Assembly (NCBI GenBank): GCA_964036155.1
Contig: OZ038423.1
Coordinates: forward strand, 36,347,249 to 36,411,248
DNA from: Diploscapter coronatus
Taxonomy: Eukaryota; Nematoda; Chromadorea; Rhabditida; Rhabditidae
Direction of reading: 5' to 3'
Length of the DNA: 64,000 bases
Shown here piece by piece: positions 38,401-49,300 of the stretch. The number at the start of each line of letters is the position of its first letter. Positions within the stretch are counted from its first letter, which is position 1. Under the pieces are notes generated by a model that saw only the letters and a program-made list of their open reading frames with translations, searched no databases and was not told the DNA's origin. The translations under genes and the position numbers were made by a program.

Positions 38401-38541
38401 TTGGATTTCTTCTTCTCGCCACACGATGGCTCATCGAGCATCGTCGTCGGCGTCGGCGTCGTTCCTCCGTGGTTCCGATCGACGGACGCGGAAAAGAACG
38501 GAATGGAGGGAATCGCTACGGATGGAATAGTAGCAAATTTC
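29419..38541 (-). CDS. rlbp-1: RalBP1/RLIP76 orthologue (RhoGAP plus Ral-binding coiled coil)
   Basis: Exons, 5' to 3' on -: 38541-38389, 38347-38251, 38204-38078, 38031-37902, 37791-37702, 37656-37551, 37504-37326, then after a 5.9-kb intron 31393-31279, 30031-29925, 29740-29594, 29548-29419. All junctions agree in phase. The N-terminal part is basic (KKKSKGIKL). The RhoGAP domain shows FGLIP, DGIPIPAFFRTSIDFIE, the arginine-finger motif EGIYRVSSPKSR, FLRQLPRCLLTGEF, ALPKEDYFLL and NKMSVHALGLLL. The Ral-binding segment IEEELKKQQALLNVLH closely follows RalBP1 order and is followed by coiled coil (VDELVRLRTECSVLRAL). Ral effector with GAP activity for Rac/Cdc42-type GTPases, acting in endocytosis. 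The first coding exon before 38541 was not found. The last junction uses a weak donor (GTCAGC); read-through would end at 29551. A complete + strand gene lies inside the large intron. Confidence 0.8.
31394..37325 (-). other. rlbp-1: 5.9-kb host intron of rlbp-1
   Basis: Donor GTTAGT at 37325 and acceptor ATTCTAG ending at 31394. Both flanking exons meet in phase 2, giving RIAP-YVRPKPASQ. Outside the nested LRR gene (32992-36908), 31394-32991 contains GC-richer sequence near 32000-32200 and pyrimidine-rich stretches, perhaps the nested gene's promoter; 36909-37325 is AT-rich 3' flank. No other gene seen. Confidence 0.65.
32992..36908 (+). CDS. Leucine-rich-repeat single-pass transmembrane protein, nested in rlbp-1
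   Basis: Signal peptide (IFIAQLCFPLTYA), Cys-rich N-cap (CPNLG, CFCE, VSCL), about a dozen LRRs (for example LKYLDLSGNFI, LEVLKLSGCSI, LKTLNLRHNPV), a C-cap (NPFRCDSELTNC), an acidic Pro/Thr stalk, one TM helix (about 36617-36688, PITIGVIALVSLIVIAAVV) and a short basic, His/Asn-rich cytoplasmic tail ending HPNFR. This layout resembles nematode extracellular-LRR (elron) proteins such as PAN-1; no exact orthologue is claimed. Oddities: an in-frame TAA at 33845-33847 in a repeat that otherwise stays in register (VNLE-stop-LDLGKNKI); an apparent GC-AG intron 33911-33953; and a would-be 27-bp intron at 33163-33189 that is probably translated. Skipping from a weak GT at 33833 to the acceptor at 33953 would remove exactly one repeat with the stop. 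AATAAA at 37268-37273. Not called a pseudogene because the rest is intact. Confidence 0.75.
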
Positions 38542-39624
38542 CTGAAGCGAAACTTATTATTTTAAAAATCGCGTAATGTCACGAATTTAAAAATAGTTTG
38601 TGAGAAAGAAGAGACTTTCTCGGGCTTCTCTTAAACCTAAACACAGATTCTTCAGGTTACATTATTGCGACATTGTGACATTTCCGAGTAGCCGAGGAAA
38701 CAAATGTGAAAGTGATATGTTGAAAAAGAACCGAAAACGTTATTACGAATCGTTTGGCGTTTTTGTATGTGTGCTAAAGGCACGTCAATGATGCTCTATT
38801 TCTAGAGGAAGAAATAGCAAGTCGGAGAATGAGACACATGAAGAGATTATGGCGAATGAGAGGGAAAGGAAAATAGATTGTATGCTCTCAGAGAGGAGGT
38901 GCAACGCAAAGAGATCTGTCAAAGCTTTGATTCCCCTCTCCTTTCTCACATTTATCTCCCATTCATCCATTTTCTTAGCGCTTTCCGATTGATTGATTTG
39001 ATATCGAATCAGAAGAAGATGCAATGAAATTTGATCATCATGATCAAAGTTCCGAGATTTTCCGAATTGACCAGTTTCGATGCCAAAGACTGAAATTTAT
39101 CAGTGTCAGTGTCATAAAACTGATAAAAGTTTAAGCCATGGTAAAAAATAAGCCGTTTATTCAACTTCAACTACAATAAATTAAAGCCGCGAGAAACAAC
39201 AACGAATTTTCCAGAAAAAACTTCCTTAGGGTGAATAAGTGATGATTATGATGAGTTATGACAATTATGAAAATTTGTGCATAATTATGCTCCGCTTCAG
39301 CAAACAAACAAATGCAAATAAGGCACACCAGTATTAGATCACAATGAAATGATGATAGCTGAAATATGCTTGGAGAAGTTTCTTCAATAAGGCAGCAAAT
39401 CGAGAATTTTCAACAAAGAATTTATAGAATCTTAGAAGTTTGAAGGGAATATTCTAATTCTAAATAGGAAAAAAACTTCAGTATGTATAGATACCAGTTT
39501 CGAGAGTCCAACAATGTGAGAGGGTTTTTATGAACTTAGAAAAAAAATTCTCATGAAAATCAAACAATTGAAAGAGACCTACAATTATTAGAAAGTTAGA
39601 AAATAAATAACCCTGATACTCGAT
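38542..39624. other. Intergenic, rlbp-1 5' side
   Basis: 1.08 kb. The missing first exon of rlbp-1 may lie here or further away. An ATG followed by six codons and a GT near 38670 on - has the wrong phase for the known next exon. No other gene was recognised. Confidence 0.35.
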
Positions 39625-42600
39625 TTATAGTTCATCGTGCTCGACGAACAACTCGGGAAATTGTTGTTGGACTATTTCAACGATGACTTCTGCGTTCTGG
39701 GCTTGAATCGCTAGACCCCAGACGTCTTGTCGTTGGTAGTTCTTTCTTCCCTTATAGAGTCGAACAGTTGGGTAGGCTCGTATCTGAAATCATAAAATAT
39801 GCTAATTTTCTGGACTTGAGTAAATTACCTGAGCTCCCTGACAGACGCCAGGCCATTGGTCGCAGTCAACTTTGGCGAATTGTACTTTGCCATCGAGAAT
39901 CTAGGTTAGCTCGATTAAGAAAATACTATTCTGTAAGCTAAAGAACCTTAGCTAGCCGCTCATAAGTCGGAGCGAATTGGATACAGTGTCCACACCATGG
40001 TGCAAAGAAATCAACCATCCACGGTGTATCAGAGTCCAAGACCTGGAAACGAGAGTATGCAATCTTTAATTCGTTGAAAGTAGGTTACAGTTGTCCAGAA
40101 GTCGTTCCCGAGCGTAACAACATTTGAGGGCAGAAGTCCAAAGACCCATCGTTGAATTGAATCCGAGTTTCTCCACATGTGATTTGGATAGTCATAAGAA
40201 TTTGATCGTTTCTGTTTGCCTCCCTTTGCAGGATACAACCGAATCGTTGGATAAGAGTTGACTTTTTGGCTCTAGAAATGAGTAAATTTGGAATTTTCTT
40301 CTGCCTCATTCATACTTGGCAGAGCTGTGGATGAGCTTGACAATCGACGGAAGCCATGATTATCTTGTCCTCCTTGTGGCTCTTCAGACTTCTGGCAGCT
40401 CTTTGGTATTCAGGAGCCAGCTGAATGAAAAAGCGGGTTGAAAATAAATTATCCTCGATCATACTTGTTGACAAGGTCCACACCACGGAGCGAAGAAATC
40501 AACGATCCATGTTTCATCGTCTCTCTTGTTCAAAACGTACGTCTCGAAATCGATTTCGTTTAGTTCTTGCACAGATGGGTTCAGGGCGTTCTAGATTTGT
40601 CTTCAATCACGGAAATCTCGGTGAATTATTCTTACATCGACGAATTCAATTATCTGATGTTGATGGTGGTAACCGACGATCCGGTGGGTCTTGCCTTCTG
40701 GAGTGTGCAGAATACTTGTCGGATAACTAGAAAAGACACTCTTTGAAAGTTATATGAAAGGAGAGTCGTACCTTTGAACTCCGTTGTGCGAACAGATTTG
40801 TGCATACTTCTGACAGTCGATGGTACCAACCTTGAGACTAGCCATGTTGCTGTCCTCTGCGATGTGAGCGTGGAGTCGACGGTATTCGCCAATTAGTTTT
40901 AGACAGGGTGGACACCACTAGAAGTTGTATTTTGCAAGAAAAGAAGTAATTCAAGAAATTGTTACAGGTGCAAAGTAGTCGACAATCCAGAGTTCGCCGC
41001 TGTTGATCGCTGAATTGTAAGCGACATCATCCAGTACGTGTAAGGGAGAGACGGCTGCTTCACGGATGAAGGCAACGACATCGTAGAGTCCTGGCTTGTT
41101 GACTAAAATGTTTGATTAATGTTTTATACCTGAAAATGCATACCGTAATCGATTTCATATCCACCGCTCGTCTTGAACACAACGAATTGTGGAAGCTTTG
41201 AGACATCCAAATGTTGAGCGCAAATCTCAGTGAATTCAGCACAATCAGCGTAGACAATTCGAATATCATCGATCATCGTTGGCAGTTTCTTGTACTCTGG
41301 TCGAGACTCAACTGCCTTTCCATTCGGCACGAACCACACTGCAGTAGGTTGTTGAGCTTCTTCTGGACCGAATAGTTGTTCGAGTTCGTTGTCTTCGACT
41401 GCTTCAAGATTGGGTAGGAATGAAACAACTTTCGTGACGATCTCTTGAGGATCGAGCGATTCCAATGCCCTTCCATTTTCTTCATCGATTTGTCCTGCCG
41501 GATAGTAATAGGTTCCTTCGAAATGACCAAGTCTTGTACAGAGCTTCTTCCGACTGATGCAGTCGATCGTTCCCACGTTGGCTAGCTTGTCCAACATCGC
41601 AGCGAGTTTTCTCCTAAATTGAAAATGTTTTCCTTTTTGAGAGAAGACGCTGATTTCGAGCAAATCAGAGAATATTTGGCACTTGAATTGAAATAGAACT
41701 TTCATCTCTAATCAGATTCAGTGTTCACCTGTTGATACTTGACATGCAGGCTTCCATTTCATCGCAAAAATCAATGACCCAGGCTCGTTTATTGTACGGT
41801 TCGAATTCTTTGCTCAACGAATCAATGTTTCCTCTATCGAGATGAAGCACCTAGAACTTTTATTGTTCTCTCATAAAATCTTCCAACTCATACCTCCGAC
41901 TGCAATCTCTGCATGACAAAGTCAGTGAGGTACTCGACTTCTCGGTGGCCTTGGTAGAATTCGCCCTAGGATTTTGTGTTCGAATCGAACTTTACTACTA
42001 AAGCTGTTACCGTAGGATAGAAGACGAGTGATGGATAGGCATTAACTCTCTGAGATTGACAGAGATGGACATCCTCTGCGCAGTTCACTGCTCCAATTCG
42101 GATAGTTCCTTCTATTTCTCGAGCGAATTTGCGCCACTGCAAGTTCAACCACACGTTATAGGGTAGGGTAGAAGAAAGGAATCTTCTTCATAAAACGATA
42201 TGAGGAATTATTTTGTGAAAAAATGGTTGGCATTAGAAAAGTTGAGAATGTGTCAAGAAAAAAGACGCTGGAACATCGCTTCTTCTGACAATCTAGTTTC
42301 AGTGTTTCAATATTGGATTACTTTGCTTGGCGATCGCTTTATAAAGTCGAGTTTTTTCTCAAATTATCTTACAGTTGGAGCTAATTGATGGCAATGCGAG
42401 CAGTAGGTTGAGTAGAAGTTGATGAACCATATATCCTGGGGTGAATCGGTGACAAGTCGTTGGAAATCGGCTCGGTTCAATGTCACAATTTCGGTATCCT
42501 CATCGTAAATGCCTAGAAATTGAAAACCGTCCATCAAATTGCGTTGAATGGATCAAATTAGCATATGGGATCGTCGCTTATGCTAATTTTTGATTGACAT

Positions 42601-43012
42601 ACCGAAATTGTCATTGTAGAACTGCCAACTCTGGTACGTGTTGCCTCCGTCAAAGCCGTCTTCGAGACCCTTTTCACCGTACTTAAAATATCAATTCTTC
42701 TGGTGAAAAGGTGACTTTCAAAAATACCTGATCGTACTTTTTCCTGAGCTCTTCATCTTTCAATACCTCATACGCTCGGTTGATTTTCAAAAATTCGGCG
42801 TGGGCGTCTGGGTTGTCCTAGAAAATTTTGGCTTGTTCCGAATTTATGCTAGATTTTGCCTTATTCTTGTCTGGATGTTTCTGAACGGCTAGTTTCTTGA
42901 ACGCTCTTCGAATCGTCCTGTCATCTGCGTCTTTGTCGACGCCCAAAATATTGTAGTAGTCGGATTCGGTAAAAACCGAATGGACTAGCAAATAGAGCGC
43001 TAGTAGCCGCAT
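39625..43012 (-). CDS. dnj-27: ERdj5/DNAJC10 orthologue: ER disulfide reductase with J domain
   Basis: Signal peptide ([15 protein letters not shown]), then a J domain ([17 protein letters not shown] at [14 protein letters not shown]), then thioredoxin-fold domains. Four CXXC sites are seen in order: CSHC (about 42395), CPPC (about 40910), CGPC (about 40480), CGHC (about 39990). Between the first and second lie two thioredoxin-like domains without CXXC, as in ERdj5. The C-terminus is HDEL (TAA 39625-39627), an ER retention signal. With BiP it reduces disulfides of misfolded ER clients for degradation and maintains redox balance. The first intron (42859-42818) starts with GC rather than GT (AAG, then GCAAAA), supported by phase and by the conserved J-domain sequence across it ([15 protein letters not shown]). 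Confidence 0.92.
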
Positions 43013-46000
43013 AGCGCCTAGTTAGGAATTACCTGAAATGGCAAAAACGTTGGGTAATTTTGAAAAGGAGAAAACGCGACAGTTAATACACGTCGCGTTA
43101 AAATAATCACAATACGACGATGCTGTTTTGGATGACGTAGAAGAAAGAAGAAATAGTGCTGAGAGAAAGGATGGATGAAAGATGAAGAGGAAATGGTGCT
43201 CAGAGACGGAAGTGTTCTGTATTTGAACAAATCGGGGAGAAATCGAGAGAGAAAGGTAGAGGAGATTGGTTTTGAGGTAGATCGAAGCGGGTTAATCGAT
43301 ATTGCGGTATGTAGAAAACGAGATCTCGAGATCGAGACACAGACATTATGGATCTGATCTGCTTTTCACTTCTTCCAGGCTGATAAGATCAGTAGAAGTT
43401 TTTTTATATTTTCAAAGGTTTTCTATCAAACTAATGAGTAATTTGGTTGTGCTGTAAGATATACAGGGTACGCAAAAGTCTGGGCCGCTTTGACTATCTT
43501 TTCAAAATTCATTACCAAAATAAGTGCCTAAGGTTTCTTAGAAATTTGAATATTATCTTCTCTAATACCAATGCTACCTATTTGCTTAACTTTATTCATT
43601 TGTCTCTGAGCTGAAGATTTTTAAATGGGGAAAGCGGTTCAAACTTTTTGCGCACACTGCAGTTTTCCGTACGGGAAAATATTTGAATTTCAAAAAGTCC
43701 TGCAACCCTCAGTTTTGGCAGTGCTGTAAACATAGCATGCATAATCTGTCCAAAATTATCAGTTCACTATAAATCGGATGTTGAAATGTTGTGATGACTA
43801 AGCGGCAGTTACGATTTCGATCATACAAAAATACACACACACACATCAGAAGATGCTTCACTTTTTGAGTGTCTCTTCCGTTTTTCATCTTATCACTGAT
43901 AAACAACTCTATCAATAAGCGCCCTGTTTCATGCTCTTTCATCATGATTTACTGTTCCTTGGAACCAGGCATTTCAAGTTCCTCCTCTGCATTTCTGTCC
44001 TATTTAATGCTGAAGAATAGGTAATTTACCACACCCATTTTCAGTAATTCAAGTAATACGTCAGAAAGATATCGATCTCACGAGTTGGTTAACTTAATTA
44101 GATTAATTGAGAATCTGGTAAATTTCAAAATCTATATTTCCCTGGTTAAAATGAAATGAATCTATCAATTTTAACAACTCGCTGATGAATCATTTGTGGC
44201 TGTCTCTCTCTCTCTCTCGATTCTCTTCCGTGGGACTTTTTCATTTTCGAAGTAATTCTCGTTCCTTTTTTAAACTGAATTGTCCATCATTGCGCATAGT
44301 TCTACAGGAACTTGGACAATTTGAAAATCGGTGAAAATGCCGTTCGTTTCTCGATTCTATTTCGCGCATTTCATCGTTTTATGATCTCAAATATAGTCGC
44401 GCAAATATTGGGATCAATTTTTGAAACTGGCAATGCACACAGTGACGATTGCTACATAAGTATGAAGACAAATGGTCATATTTGCTCTCATTTATCCGCT
44501 AGTAATCCATATCCTATCATCATTCATTATCGTTTACCGGTATATTTGCTAGGGGAATAACCTTGACTCTAGGCGGATTTGTTGCTGCAAATAACCGCGA
44601 GAGGTCATCGACCCTGGCGCCTGTCTTATCGATTCCATCAAATCAAAGGCGCACCGAGGCGAGAAAGGCTAAGATTTCTGGCGCTCCTTTATTATTCCCC
44701 GGGGTTTACATATTCAATAGGTCGAGCGATTCTCGATTGCCCAATCGGTAATTGCCCAGGATTACATATTGCTCATCTAAACCTAGTAATTTGAGATGAT
44801 TTGTCGAAATAATAAGCCTTAGGTCTTGTTCCCACGTCCTAGCAACAATTCGATACGATAATTGAGGCTACTTTAAACCCGATGCTAACTCATTTCATTT
44901 CCTATCTCCCTTCCTTTACACAATAATGTATTTGTCACGTTTTGACAAAATGAACAAATTGGCAAGTTCTCTTATTTTCTTTGAGAATCTTGAATTCACA
45001 AGGGCCTAAACGACATTCATTACATTTCGATTTCAAATTTCAACAATTTCTGCTCAAAACATCTTTTCTTCTTTTTTCACTCTTCAAGACGATTTTACTC
45101 TTTCTCCTTTATGCTATTTTGACATGTTTCTGCTTCTTTTCCCAAATTTCATTATTATATTTTCACTCTTCTGACCCATTCTCGTCTTTCTCTTTCTCTA
45201 TCTCGTTTTCTCTTGATCTTTTCTTCCTTATGAATCATCGCATTGAATTTTCAGTAGTGCGTCGCTAAATTATTAATCTTTTCGTCTCTTCATCTATCAT
45301 TATCACTCCTCAGCTTATTCAAAACAATTTATTTTCCGATTTTTCTTCGAAGAGTTATCGAAGAATCTCAAAACTTTAAAATACCAACAAATCTCTCCTT
45401 CGACGTCTTTTCCTTTTCTTCTATAAAAATGGGAAGAGAACGCCTTTAGCGTGAAAGAGGACGAAATATCGATCGATTGAAAGCAGGTGAAAATAGAAAT
45501 GGTGAAATAGGTGAGCGGAAGAGCGTCGACTAATGGCTTAGTGGGTTACGGGGTTGTAATTAATTTTGGCAAACCCCTATTGTTTTCCTTAAGATTTGCT
45601 GGAAGTTTCAATCTTTTCTTTTGGGTTTTGTTCAGGGAACATTTTTTCTCTTTATAGTTGTAAGAATTTGTCAGAAAAGTCAATCCTTTCTATTAAATTT
45701 CGTGGACAAACATCTTATCCCCTTGATATTTTGATAAAAATTGACTTTTACCCTCAAGATTTCTTCAGTTTGTTTTTCTTGTTTTCCTTTTTTATATTTT
45801 GCCAAAAATCAATTTCTCCTAGTAAGATTTCCCTATTGCGTGCTACTAGATAGGGAAAATCTTGACGAGTTTTTCATCTGCATTGTTAGTGCGTAATGTA
45901 AACAAACTGACCCTTTCCCCAACATGTTCAACAAAACTGATCGAGAGAATAAGGGAGGGGATGGTGAGAATGGGAGGTATTTGAGAGACATATGTGCACA

Positions 46001-46334
46001 GTGCTGCAATCATTCTTCCAACATTCTTCCTGTATTCGTATCAATCACTCTTTGAATTATGATCTGTCGTTTTTCGCTTAATCTTATCGGGGGATATTTA
46101 TATCCTCGATAAAAACTCGTAAATTGACTTCTCTGTAAGTGGTCCACTTCTAAATGTTAGCAATGTTTTGATACCTTTATTTTGACCTGAGCGGCGAGAT
46201 AATGATACTTTGTTAAGATTCGAGATTGGTAAGACTTTCAGAAGTGTCGATTTTAGATTCTATTCGTTGGCCTTTCCATTCGTTTTACTTTATCTTCGAC
46301 TTTTTGGCATTTGGAATTTAAAATTTCTTTACAG
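43013..46334. other. 3.3-kb divergent intergenic region
   Basis: Lies between dnj-27 (-) and ced-1 (+) and probably holds both promoters. It contains one TIR element (43464-43659), a short CT microsatellite near 44202-44219, T-rich stretches at 45040-45250 and 45590-45850, and small ORFs with no family resemblance. No RNA gene recognised. Confidence 0.4.
43464..43659. mobile_element. About 196-bp TIR element (MITE), copy 2
   Basis: The left end CAGGGTACGCAAAAGTCTGG and the complement of the right end, CAGTGTGCGCAAAAAGTTTG, share the motif also found at the ends of 25953-26161; both arms continue to CCGCTTT. Internal sequences of the two copies differ, so they are old or separate members of one family. 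Confidence 0.55.
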
Positions 46335-49300
46335 ATGAGGTACCGTAATCGTCTCGGGATCGGACTCGGGTTTTATTTCGTCGCTTCATTCTCCTTGGTT
46401 GCCCTGGTCAACGCAGCAGACGATGAACCAAAAGGCGAAAATGTGTGCACTGTCAAAACTTAGTAAGCCAGCTTTATTAAAACTTTTTAAAATTCCTGAC
46501 TCACATAATAGATTAGTAAAAAGCTACTTTTTTCACTGAAAATTTTTTTAGCAGCAACAAAAAGTTTCCCTGATTTTTTTAACCTGCTTTGAGATTCTTC
46601 GGACAAATTAAAAGGAAGATAACGTCTTTTCTGAAGAACAAAACAAGTTTTTTTTAAAAGATTTTTTCTTCAATATTTGAAATCATTGAAAATAAAGACA
46701 AAATTATTTTAGCAAAGACGACTACAAAATCGAGAAGGTCTCGGTGCCAGTGACGATCATTCAGCGAGAGGGTTGTCTCGACCCGTCCGAACTCTTCCAG
46801 TGCAAAACCGAAAAGTAAAAAATAAATAAACAAAGAGAATTATTAAAATATTCAGAACGGGCACGAAAATCCATTACGAGCGGAAGAAGATTCAGAAGGA
46901 AGTGTTCGTGAAACAGTGCTGCAAAGGATATTACCAGACCAAGGATAATCTCTGCGCACGTAAGAGGATTAATTTGGATTTATCTTTTTATCTGCTAGCT
47001 TTTTAAAAATCTAATTTGCTGATTGGATTGAAGAGAAAAATGACACTAAACATTTCGATTTTATGGAAATCATGACTGGGTCGGCATTCCGATTTCGGCT
47101 TTCAAAATGTTCATTTCAGTCCACTATACCTAACGATAACTTTATCTTGAACTTATCTTTGACAATTTTGATCACTCGTAACTTCGTTCTTTCATTACCC
47201 ATAATTAAGGGCATAGGGCAAGGTAATGAGAGATATTTTCCAAATACCATTTCCTGAGTAACGAAATATCGAATTATCCAGGCTGCTTTATTTTCCATCA
47301 AATCAACTCTCGAAAACTTGTTCAAACTCTTCATTATGAATTTTTCGATTACTTTTCTTGTTTTCAGCTGACTGTGATCCTCCCTGCAAGAAAGGCAAAT
47401 GTATCGCACCGAACGAGTGTTTATGCGACGCTGGGTACGGCGGCAAAAATTGTGCCGCGACCTGTTCTTCTGGAAACTGGGGCCCTTCCTGCCAGAGGAA
47501 ATGCGACTGCGAAAACGGTGCCAATTGCGACCCGGAATCTGGATACTGCATCTGCACTTCGGGTATTTTTGTAAAATTATTCTTTTGATATTCGGAAATT
47601 TCGCCCAGTTTGAGATTGAATAGTATTCTTTTCTTAAAGAATGAAAAAGACTAATCAGCATATTATTTTCTTTCATTTCAAACTGATTTTTTATTTGCCT
47701 TTTTCAGGATTCCGAGGCAAGCGCTGCGAAGAGGCTTGTCCGAGCGATATGTGGGGAGCAAATTGTAAGTTTTTCACGACTTGATTTTTTTACTTAAAAC
47801 TTTCAGGTACCGAAAAATGTCTGTGTCAAAACGGCGGTAAATGCAACAAAGAAGGCAAATGCCAGTGTACGGATGGCTTCGCGGGCGAATTCTGCCTCAG
47901 GAAATGCGATGAGGTTCGATTTTTCGTCATTATTTTTGAAGATACAAAAATTCAGGGTCATTACGGCAAGGACTGCCAGTTTGAGTGCGAAAATTGCCAG
48001 AATGGAGCGACTTGCGACCATAAGAATGGCAGATGTATTTGTCCTGCTGGATTTGAGGTAATTTTGTAAGAAAATAGAATTTCGAACCTCTTGGCTGAAA
48101 GTCTGCTTAGATCTGATATTTTGGTACGAATTTTTCAAAGAATCTTCATCTTTTTAAAGACAATTCAAAATTATTTTTCATTTTCATTATTTTTTTTTAA
48201 TTTCAGGGTCCACTCTGCGAAATTCCATGTTCCAATAGCACGTACGGTCCAAACTGCGCCAAGAAATGCGAGTGCTTCAATCATCAGCCCTGTGACCCGA
48301 ATACCGGCAAGTGCCTCTGCGTCGGTTGGACCGGAGACAAGTGCGACGTCGGGTGTCCGAAAGGGCGATACGGAGCGCAGGTGGGGGTTTTCAAAGTTTT
48401 ACTTTCTAGGAAAAACCATCTTCTTCCCGAAGATAGTTTATTCTCCAATTTTTTCTTAGTTTTGCATAAAAAGTGAGAGAAAACTCCATTTCCTTCTTTC
48501 ATGTTAAATTCCCTATTATCTATTCGAGGGTTTTTTCTCTCTATTTTTAAAACTTTCAGTGCCAAAAGAATTGCGATTCATGCTCGGGCATTCTCGACCC
48601 CGATTCAAATGCTTCCTGCGATCCGGTGACTGGCGACTGCATATGTGAGAAAGGCTATCGAGGCTCGAATTGCTCCGACCGAGTTTGTTCACCAGATACG
48701 TACGGTGCCGATTGCAGCAAGACCTGTTCCTGCATCATGGAAAATACCGAGAGGTTCAACATTTTATCATATTTTCAAGGAGAAATATGTTTATCTTCAG
48801 TTGCGCTCCGAATTCCGGTGTCTGCAAGTGCAAGCCAGGCTTTTCGGGAGATCAATGTGAACAGAGATGCTCCAAGTTCTACTACGGTAATATTTTTTAC
48901 TTTGGGACAAACAGGGTTGCAAATTTGAAACTCGATCGGATTTTATTTGGGATTTGGGTCTAAATTTGCAACCTTGGGAACAAAATAAAGTCGGCTATTT
49001 GAAAACATCGCAACATGGCAAAGTAGTGTACTGAATAAGAAATGGGTGGAAAAAAACGACTTCCCAATTTGCATGCTATTTCTTTACTATATTGCTATAT
49101 CTTCAAGTTGCTGATAAAAACCTGTTTTGTTCCTTAAAAATATTCTTTCTATTACCTTCATAATGAAAATTCGTTTTGAGGACGAGACTGCGCTTTGAAA
49201 TGCAACTGCGACTTCAATTCCACGACGAGCGAGTGCCACGCTGAAACCGGTCAGTGCATTTGTTTCCCAGGATGGAAAGGGGCAAAGTAAGGATTTTACA

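Noticed and set aside
44202..44219. CT dinucleotide run
   Set aside because: Short microsatellite with no evident role.
44312..44794. Overlapping ORFs in the dnj-27/ced-1 spacer
   Set aside because: No conserved motif and no plausible exon chain.
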